From the NCBI GenBank assembly GCA_032353305.1, contig JAUCNG010414466.1, positions 4,348-16,071 on the forward strand: 11,724 bases of DNA, read 5' to 3'. The notes beneath the pieces were generated by a model. That model was not told the origin of the DNA. It saw only the letters and a list, made by a program, of their open reading frames with translations, and did not search any database. Origin of the DNA: Cephalothrix spiralis. Lineage: Eukaryota; Nemertea; Palaeonemertea; Archinemertea; Cephalotrichidae. Shown here piece by piece: positions 9,801 to 11,724 of the stretch (position 1 is its first letter; each line of letters opens with the position of its first letter). The translations under genes were made by a program, and so were the position numbers.

Positions 9801-11566
9801 TCGAAAAATGAAATTTAAATGTTTTCCGCCGCAAAGGGACTTTTCGGACATTTAAAAAAACAACTTTGCACGGAATTTTTGGAAATCAATCTAAAAAATC
9901 GTCGGTATGTAACGAAAACGCATTATGGAATCGGTATTAAATTGTTTAATTCGTCATTCTATCTTAAAATGTAAGATCAGAATTTAATTTTTAACGAGAT
10001 GTTTTGAAGATCCGATTTTTTCCCCCGCTACCGATTTGATTTTTGAAAAGCCGTTCCGTAAACCAATACAATAATAAACGTATTGAGCGAAAAAATTTAA
10101 ATTGTATATGATAATAATAATGTCATCAATGCTTTCAATTGTTTCAGATTGAATAAGAAAAGTGTTAGTGTTGCCTCTCCTGTATTGTTGAGACAGTTCT
10201 TAACGAGCATCTTTATTAATGTCGATATCCATGCAAAAGAAGGCGTTCTCTTCTGTGATACTCTCTGTGACAAAGGACCACTTTATCGAGGCCAGGTAAA
10301 TTTGAATTTAATTTTGATCGAAGATCATTTAAGGTATCAAATCGGTAATTCCGTCTCTGAAGCATCCTCTTCACATATTTTATCATAAGACTGATACCCT
10401 GATAAGTGAGGATGTCTCTGAAGTTCTGTCGTGCATAATTATAATTCCAAACAGAAGAGGGTAAAAATAGTGTTTTAAAATGTAGCTATTATCTAGAATG
10501 TATGTGACGAAGGTGGTAAGAGAATACGAAAATGAATATAAGAACAGAAGTCCAAAAAATAAAGAAAATATATAACTGGGAAATTGGAACCAAATGTCGT
10601 CATTAGTCATAAGTGTTTCTTTTTGGTATTACGACAACCGATTTACGTTGGGGGACATCGGGTCGTATAGATACAATTGTCGGAGATGTTAATCTAATCC
10701 AAGATCATTATATAATGACGTCACGACAGGGAGCAAGGTCAGCACCTTTACCAACTGAGCTAACCTGGCGGACAATCAAAATTAGGTAAATTGATTTTCA
10801 GTCTTACGACGGACTATCCGACTTGGTATAAACAATCAACTATGTTATATGGCTAAATGTTTCTCTTATTAATTTTCTTTTATTCGCATATTTTGTTTTA
10901 GATGGGAAGACTTGCCGAATGCGAGAGGATACTAATTGCCATGGAATTAAGTGGATGGCTAAATGAAGCTAATCTAGCCTTGCAAGCTGTTGTTCAATGT
11001 TATGGACTTTTAGCTCCGATGATTCATTATAAGATTCCTTCAGTTCCTGTCATCCAGGTTCGTAGATTAAAAACTGTTTATCTTACGCACAATTAGAAAA
11101 AATGTCACGAAATAAACGTTCAAAATTACTTCATGATGAATTGATGATCTTGAAAGATAAAATAGAAAATTAATTGGGTATTTTGTCTTTGAACAATTTA
11201 AAAAATATACGTCGACGCGAATTGTTAGATGTACTTGGACGCAAATTGTTAAAAGGCACGCGAATAAAAAATTTAAAATTAAAAAAACTAAGTGATAATT
11301 TTTATGACTAATTAAATAATTTTTATGACTATTTAAATAATTTTTATGACTATTGGAATAATTTGTATGACTAATGGAATAATTTGTATTACTAATGTTA
11401 TAATTTGTATGACTAACGTACTCGTTTTCATATTTTAAAATAGATTCTAGAAAGATGTGTTTCTGTCCTACCTGAAGTACCTCCTGCTCTCCGGCAAAGG
11501 AGAACAGCCCAAATGACAGAGAGTATTTATCACATGACTGCCTGTATTACGTTTAATATGGTTAAG
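606..11566 (+). CDS. CFAP54: CFAP54, partial gene: 16 internal exons, both ends outside the window
   Basis: The spliced product belongs to the cilia and flagella associated protein 54 family, a central-apparatus protein of motile cilia (FAP54 in Chlamydomonas) that builds the C1d projection with FAP46, FAP74 and FAP221. What I see: 16 plus-strand exons (606-823, 1484-1652, 2048-2130, 2699-2966, 3528-3581, 3774-3955, 4541-4588, 5599-5800, 6195-6247, 6834-6992, 7329-7508, 8276-8551, 9058-9200, 10148-10295, 10902-11057, 11444-11566), all GT..AG, no in-frame stop, 820 complete codons. Intron phases are 1 (entry), 0,1,0,1,1,0,0,1,0,0,0,0,2,0,0,0 and agree at every junction. Vertebrate CFAP54 is about 3000 residues, so roughly a quarter is present. 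The family call rests on remembered similarity, strongest in the last six exons (VPPPPVLLSRT, WLNEANLALQAVVQCYGLLAP). No start codon, stop codon or promoter is in the window. Residue numbers in other entries count these 820 codons. Confidence 0.88.
824..1483 (+). other. CFAP54 intron 1 (660 bp, phase 0)
   Basis: The donor is GTAAGT and the acceptor TTACAG. The middle carries tRNA-like SINE sequence at about 935-1136. The last part (from about 1349) is open in frame with exon B but has no acceptor of its own. Confidence 0.8.
935..1136 (+). mobile_element. tRNA-derived SINE-like element in intron 1
   Basis: A perfect Pol III A box (TGGCAAAGTGG) lies at 943-953, with the typical TAGAGCT continuation, and a B-box-like GTACCGAGACC follows at 980-990. 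A second tRNA-like unit follows: GTGGCTCGGTCA at 1058-1069 and TTTAATTCGACTC at 1109-1121, which resembles a decayed B box. The stretch is richer in CpG than the surrounding intron. It could be one composite SINE or two nested insertions. It lacks the paired stems of a functional tRNA, so I do not call a tRNA gene. Confidence 0.55.
1484..1652 (+). CDS. CFAP54: CFAP54 exon B (residues 73-128)
   Basis: The acceptor TTTCTACTTACAG ends at 1483. The donor at 1653 is GTACTT, weaker than the usual GTAAGT, and leaves phase 1. The first half is a helix (SLELILIMMRLNPNRK). The second half is a flexible charged linker ending DGKTNEELQ. A GTGAAA donor-like site at 1567 lies inside the exon but would break the frame with the next exon, so I prefer 1652. 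The same frame stays open on both sides of this exon, so the splice sites and not stop codons set its limits. Confidence 0.8.
1653..2047 (+). other. CFAP54 intron 2 (395 bp, phase 1)
   Basis: The donor is GTACTT and the acceptor TTTCTAG. The sequence is AT-rich and I see no repeat or other feature in it. Confidence 0.75.
2048..2130 (+). CDS. CFAP54: CFAP54 exon C (residues 129-156)
   Basis: The acceptor TTCTTTCTAG ends at 2047 and the donor GTAAGT starts at 2131. The entry phase of 1 matches exon B and restores a codon across the junction. The next AG, four bases downstream, would shift the frame. The exon is 83 nt and encodes a short amphipathic segment (FGDDLIQLSDIMMCIVDGRL). Confidence 0.8.
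2131..2698 (+). other. CFAP54 intron 3 (568 bp, phase 0)
   Basis: The donor is GTAAGT and the acceptor TTTTGCAG. It contains a dispersed repeat copy (2149-2375) and, just after it, a perfect 12-bp GC palindrome CGCGGCGCCGCG at 2433-2444. The rest is AT-rich with no clear feature. Confidence 0.8.
2149..2375 (+). repeat. Dispersed repeat, copy 1 (unnamed family)
   Basis: It matches 7579-7827 in intron 11 in the same orientation. Shared blocks, in order, are ATGCATGT (2149-2156), an exact 18-mer TACCCCGCACTCTAATCT (2212-2229), TATACCGA (2231-2238), CAGCTT.AGACC (2284-2294) and TAGGGTATA (2363-2371). Between 2171 and 2230 identity is about 80% by eye. It is CpG-bearing in an AT-rich intron. I see no protein domain and no clear terminal repeats. 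It is probably an old non-autonomous element. Confidence 0.7.
2699..2966 (+). CDS. CFAP54: CFAP54 exon D (residues 157-245)
   Basis: The acceptor TTTTATTTTGCAG ends at 2698 and the donor GTAAGT begins at 2967, phase 0 in and phase 1 out. This is one of the best preserved pieces. It starts DLDMFMDACLFLWNKCK, has a loop, then VHSSFGALGMSCVDPALSAE and a further helix, as in the alpha-helical N-terminal CFAP54 region. The frame stays open to a stop at 3047, so retention of intron 4 would truncate the protein. Confidence 0.88.
2967..3527 (+). other. CFAP54 intron 4 (561 bp, phase 1)
   Basis: The donor is GTAAGT and the acceptor AATTTCAG. It holds the inverted-terminal-repeat element at 3052-3286, placed about 85 bp after exon D. 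The remainder is AT-rich with no clear feature. Confidence 0.8.
3052..3286. mobile_element. MITE-like element with 32-38 bp inverted termini
   Basis: The left terminus (3052-3089) starts GGTATGTC and ends GTTTTCGGC. The right terminus (3255-3286) is its reverse complement, starting GCCGAAAAC and ending GACATACC, apart from a 6-bp insertion (AATTGTC region) on the left and a few base changes. The 165-bp interior is CpG-rich, includes GGTACGC repeated in tandem (3115-3129 region) and has no open frame. It looks like a non-autonomous DNA transposon. I could not find a convincing target-site duplication, so the family is unassigned. Confidence 0.7.
3528..3581 (+). CDS. CFAP54: CFAP54 exon E, 54-nt tiny exon in a charged linker (residues 246-263)
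   Basis: It is flanked by acceptor ATAATTTCAG and donor GTAAGT. Both sides are phase 1, so it can be skipped without a frameshift. It encodes a basic then acidic linker (KKKSRKISGATNPEDDD), not a folded unit. Both splice sites are good and the phases fit exons D and F, which is the main support for so short an exon. Confidence 0.8.
3774..3955 (+). CDS. CFAP54: CFAP54 exon F (residues 264-324)
   Basis: The acceptor TTTAAATATTCTAG ends at 3773 and the donor at 3956 is GTTTGT, a weak but used form. Phase 1 in, phase 0 out. After a short linker it encodes a helical module (LNFGPKELLSKAKDILKSG, then SSAREAVAVTDGKSI) that reads like one repeat of the CFAP54 solenoid. Confidence 0.82.
3956..4540 (+). 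other. CFAP54 intron 6 (585 bp, phase 0)
   Basis: The donor GTTTGT is weak and the acceptor is GTAACAG. The sequence is AT-rich. A 20-bp stretch at about 4141-4160 read on the minus strand (CAAAGTAGAGCACT) faintly resembles the SINE A-box region of intron 1. Nothing else is identifiable. Confidence 0.7.
4541..4588 (+). CDS. CFAP54: CFAP54 exon G, 48-nt tiny exon (residues 325-340)
   Basis: The exon encodes GEFDWAEFMKKYRPNE between acceptor TATGTAACAG and donor GTAACC. Both sides are phase 0 and the length is a multiple of three, so it can be skipped in frame. The peptide has a W/F-rich amphipathic pattern that would continue the helix of exon F. The acceptor has a mediocre pyrimidine tract. 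The call depends mostly on phase agreement and the protein-like content. Confidence 0.7.
4677..4723 (+). repeat. SINE A-box fragment that also forms an inverted repeat
   Basis: GCAAAGTGGTAGA at 4677-4689 is identical to 945-957 in the SINE-like element of intron 1, and the following ACTTT recalls CTCTTT there. Within the same stretch AAGTGGTAG (4680-4688) pairs with CTACCACTT (4715-4723) around a 26-nt loop. It is either a decayed SINE or a chance hairpin. Confidence 0.4.
4746..4807. repeat. Perfect 12-bp inverted repeat
   Basis: GGACCATTATGC (4746-4757) is the exact reverse complement of GCATAATGGTCC (4796-4807), with a 38-nt spacer. Pairing continues imperfectly inward (GAAAAGT with ACTTT). 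I cannot assign it to a family. Confidence 0.6.
5081..5120. repeat. Fold-back hairpin related to the MITE-like termini
   Basis: TAAACCCTAGTTCTCGGC (5081-5098) and the reverse complement of 5103-5120 (TAAACCCCAGTTTTCGCG) form an 18-bp arm pair with a 4-nt gap. Each matches the inner MITE terminus at 3072-3089 (TAAATCCCAGTTTTCGGC) in 15 of 18 positions. The outer part of the terminus and the interior are missing. I infer a collapsed copy of the same family. Confidence 0.6.
5599..5800 (+). CDS. CFAP54: CFAP54 exon H (residues 341-407)
   Basis: The acceptor at 5597-5598 reads GTATTTAATAG, with few pyrimidines. The donor at 5801 is GTACAT, phase 1. The first half is an acidic linker (DPELDDNADEEI). 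The second half is a strong helix (VKDLHLELILMYHRVGLKML) typical of the CFAP54 helical repeats. This exon follows the longest intron in the window (1010 bp). Confidence 0.84.
5801..6194 (+). other. CFAP54 intron 8 (394 bp, phase 1)
   Basis: The donor is GTACAT and the acceptor TTTATTCAG, with a good pyrimidine tract. The interior is AT-rich and I see no feature in it. Confidence 0.75.
6195..6247 (+). CDS. CFAP54: CFAP54 exon I, 53-nt basic linker exon (residues 408-425)
   Basis: The acceptor TTTTCTTTATTCAG is strong and the donor is GTAAAT. Phase 1 in, phase 0 out, which matches exon H and exon J. The product is a basic, Ser/Ala-rich linker (DAAPAKNRRSAASKPVSR) with no expected fold. It cannot be dropped without shifting the frame. 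Confidence 0.75.
6248..6833 (+). other. CFAP54 intron 9 (586 bp, phase 0)
   Basis: The donor is GTAAAT and the acceptor TTTCTTTAG. It is AT-rich. A small perfect palindrome, ACACTG-CGT-CAGTGT, lies at 6426-6440 and is probably incidental. Otherwise nothing is seen. Confidence 0.75.
6834..6992 (+). CDS. CFAP54: CFAP54 exon J (residues 426-478)
   Basis: The acceptor CCTTTTTTCTTTAG is strong and the donor is GTAAGA, phase 0 on both sides. After a short polar linker it encodes the helix pair CKKNLISKALLYMQRALIIG and a glycine-rich turn before TNEQTTLIE. An A-x-x-Y/A-x-x-A spacing recalls a TPR-type repeat, though I see no full TPR consensus. Confidence 0.87.
6993..7328 (+). other. CFAP54 intron 10 (336 bp, phase 0)
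   Basis: The donor is GTAAGA and the acceptor TATTTTAG. Nearly half of it is the minus-strand SINE-like block at 7033-7190. The remainder is AT-rich. Confidence 0.8.
7033..7190 (-). mobile_element. tRNA-derived SINE-like element, minus strand
   Basis: On the minus strand it reads CAGCGTAACGG (7178-7168), one mismatch from the Pol III A box, followed by TTAGCGCGTCCGC. A B-box-like GGTTTCAAACAT follows further on. Beyond this, GTGGCTCGGTCA (7091-7080) is identical to 1058-1069 of intron 1, and the following bases (ACGTGGAGCGG) resemble ACGTGAAGGGG there. So at least the second part is the same family as the intron 1 element. It is CpG-rich relative to its intron. Confidence 0.55.
7329..7508 (+). 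CDS. CFAP54: CFAP54 exon K (residues 479-538), lead-in to the FN3-like domain
   Basis: The acceptor TTTTATTTTAG ends at 7328 and the donor at 7509 is GTATTG, phase 0 on both sides. A charged helix (KTQKEEKRLYMENIM) is followed by VPPPPVLLSRTDTSMVFKPS. This proline-led strand, with a Ser/Arg-Thr hairpin after it, is the typical first beta strand of a fibronectin type III fold and is among the most recognisable CFAP54 pieces. Confidence 0.9.
7509..8275 (+). other. CFAP54 intron 11 (767 bp, phase 0)
   Basis: The donor GTATTG is weak and the acceptor is TTTCGTAG. It splits the FN3-like domain and holds dispersed repeat copy 2 (7579-7827). The 8052-8275 stretch is open in a frame other than that of exon L and shows no protein similarity. 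Nothing else is seen. Confidence 0.8.
7579..7827 (+). repeat. Dispersed repeat, copy 2 (unnamed family)
   Basis: This is the partner of 2149-2375 and about 20 bp longer because of internal insertions, including five extra bases before TATACCGA (7667-7674). The exact 18-mer lies at 7641-7658 and the end block TAGGGTATA at 7816-7824. The distance from ATGCATGT (7579-7586) to the GGC at the start of the best-matching block is 22 bp in both copies. The true left end may reach into about 7545. Confidence 0.7.
8276..8551 (+). CDS. CFAP54: CFAP54 exon L (residues 539-630), FN3-like domain
   Basis: This is the largest exon (276 nt), phase 0 on both sides, after acceptor TTTCTTTCGTAG and before donor GTAGGT. 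It carries the rest of a fibronectin type III-like beta sandwich. W541 and Y542 sit in the second strand (VAWYRIFGCVAKGSN). The tyrosine corner is L582-x-P584-x-x-x-Y588 in LNPSERYVFAVAAYT. G599 marks the turn before the last strand (GKLIGNTIGE). The segment from P612 (RPILASHPLPILMTWAFLSQ) leaves the domain and starts a helix. This fold probably serves as a protein-protein contact in the C1d projection (inference). Confidence 0.92.
8552..9057 (+). other. CFAP54 intron 12 (506 bp, phase 0)
   Basis: The donor is GTAGGT and the acceptor TCCTTTAG. It is AT-rich with a few purine-rich tracts (about 8640-8680 and 8860-8910). I see no repeat or other feature. Confidence 0.75.
9058..9200 (+). CDS. 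CFAP54: CFAP54 exon M (residues 631-677)
   Basis: The acceptor TTTTTATCCTTTAG ends at 9057 and the donor is GTTAGT, after CACAG. It ends with two bases of an Arg codon, the only phase 2 junction in the window. The protein (IAYQVGCYDISKKACEVLWN, then EPLPPSGD) is the first helix pair of the helical region after the FN3-like domain. Confidence 0.9.
9201..10147 (+). other. CFAP54 intron 13 (947 bp, phase 2)
   Basis: The donor is GTTAGT and the acceptor TTGTTTCAG. It contains a 14-bp direct repeat CCTTCGAAAAAAAC (9399-9412 and 9471-9484, 72 bp apart) and an inverted pair, TTTAAATGttttCCG (9814-9828) with CGGACATTTAAA (9845-9856). These may be remnants of an old insertion. No protein-coding sign is seen. 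Confidence 0.75.
10148..10295 (+). CDS. CFAP54: CFAP54 exon N (residues 678-727)
   Basis: The acceptor CAATTGTTTCAG ends at 10147. A single base completes the split Arg codon from exon M. The donor is GTAAAT, phase 0. The sequence contains VASPVLLRQFLTSIFINVD and DTLCDKGPLYRGQ, a helix plus loop that leads directly into the helix of exon O. Confidence 0.9.
10296..10901 (+). other. CFAP54 intron 14 (606 bp, phase 0)
   Basis: The donor is GTAAAT and the acceptor GTTTTAG. It contains the minus-strand tRNA-like sequence at about 10640-10775. The rest is AT-rich with no clear feature. Confidence 0.8.
10640..10775 (-). mobile_element. tRNA-derived SINE-like element, minus strand
   Basis: Read on the minus strand, TAGCTCAGTTGG (10762-10751) is a perfect A box within the tRNA-like 5' end CGCCAGGTTAGCTCAGTTGG. 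The continuation GTAAAGGTGCTGACCTTG resembles an anticodon arm. The expected B box is only weakly visible (TGTCGTGACGTC). The downstream part to about 10640 is CpG-bearing. It differs in sequence from the elements in introns 1 and 10, so it may be a different tRNA-SINE family. Confidence 0.6.
10902..11057 (+). CDS. CFAP54: CFAP54 exon O (residues 728-779), strongly conserved core
   Basis: The acceptor TATTTTGTTTTAG ends at 10901 and the donor is GTTCGT, phase 0 on both sides. It encodes MGRLAECERILIAMELSGWL and NEANLALQAVVQCYGLLAP, a TPR-like helical hairpin that I recognise as one of the most conserved CFAP54 segments. The leading ATG is an internal codon at the splice junction, not a start. 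Confidence 0.93.
11058..11443 (+). other. CFAP54 intron 15 (386 bp, phase 0)
   Basis: The donor GTTCGT is weak and the acceptor is TTAAAATAG. A diverged direct repeat, GACGCGAATTGTTAGA (11214-11229) and GACGCAAATTGTTAAA (11238-11253), precedes the minisatellite at 11297-11422, which ends 21 bp before exon P. Confidence 0.8.
11297..11422 (+). repeat. Minisatellite, six 21-bp units
   Basis: Six head-to-tail units start at 11297, 11318, 11339, 11360, 11381 and 11402, each near AATTTNTATGACTAATNNAAT. Units 1-3 have AATTTTTATG; units 4-6 have AATTTGTAT. The shift from one subtype to the other along the array suggests stepwise duplication. The array lies just upstream of the exon P acceptor, where the pyrimidine tract and branch point would be. 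Confidence 0.9.
11444..11566 (+). CDS. CFAP54: CFAP54 exon P (residues 780-820), last exon in the window
   Basis: The acceptor CATATTTTAAAATAG ends at 11443 and the donor GTAATT begins at 11567, phase 0 on both sides. It encodes LERCVSVLPEVPPALRQRRT and TESIYHMTACITFNMVK, continuing the helical solenoid of exon O. The gene continues beyond the window end. Confidence 0.9.
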
Positions 11567-11724
11567 GTAATTATTTTTTTCCTCATTAATTCGCATATTT
11601 TCCTTTCCTGGAATATAGCCATGCGTAGATTGACATGTTCTAGAATGTAAAGGAGGAAAATATATACCATTTCCTGATTCAAAGTTTAATATTTTCATTA
11701 ATATTAACAGCAGCAACATGAAAA
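11567..11724 (+). other. 5' start of CFAP54 intron 16 (phase 0)
   Basis: It starts with donor GTAATT followed by a T run. It is AT-rich up to the window edge. No exon is visible before the end. Confidence 0.7.

Noticed and set aside
10383-10610. 75-codon minus-strand ORF with a hydrophobic stretch
   Set aside because: The apparent membrane segment comes from an A/T-rich intron read in antisense; no support for a gene.
935-10775. Functional tRNA genes at the A-box sites
   Set aside because: B boxes are degenerate and cloverleaf stems do not pair. They fit SINE remnants better.
10902-10904. ATG at the start of exon O as a translation start
   Set aside because: It directly follows a strong acceptor (TTTTGTTTTAG) and the protein continues from exon N in the same frame.
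11297-11422. CRISPR array
   Set aside because: The units are contiguous with no spacers, and the window is eukaryotic.

Overview
The window is eukaryotic, most likely from an invertebrate animal. It is AT-rich, has no bacterial-style operons, and its coding sequence is broken into short plus-strand exons bounded by GT..AG introns with pyrimidine-rich acceptors. I cannot place the species from this sequence; the AT-rich introns, intron lengths of about 0.2-1 kb and tRNA-derived repeats fit many marine invertebrates.

Everything codable belongs to one gene. Sixteen consecutive internal exons between 606 and 11566 join in a single open frame of 820 complete codons (2462 nt), and the intron phases agree at every junction. 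The product is recognised as CFAP54 (cilia and flagella associated protein 54), a very large protein of the C1d projection of the ciliary central-pair apparatus. Both ends of the gene lie outside the window. The window covers a helical segment similar to the conserved N-terminal region (exons A-D), a charged, poorly conserved middle made partly of tiny exons (E-I), a helical repeat segment (J), a proline-rich lead-in and a fibronectin type III-like domain (K-L), and the start of a long helical, TPR-like region (M-P).

The rest is intron, and several introns carry mobile-element debris. Intron 1, intron 10 (minus strand) and intron 14 (minus strand) hold tRNA-derived, SINE-like sequences; those in introns 1 and 10 share an exact 12-mer in opposite orientations. 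Introns 3 and 11 carry two diverged copies, in the same orientation, of an unnamed dispersed repeat of about 230-250 bp. Intron 4 holds a 235-bp element with inverted termini (MITE-like), and intron 7 holds a 40-bp hairpin whose arms match the inner end of those termini. Intron 15 contains a six-unit, 21-bp minisatellite. Introns 6, 8, 9 and 12 show nothing I can identify.

I found no convincing new biological system. The points most worth checking are the unnamed repeats, the fold-back derivative, the inverted SINE pair around the middle exons, and the frame-preserving tiny exons in the charged linker.
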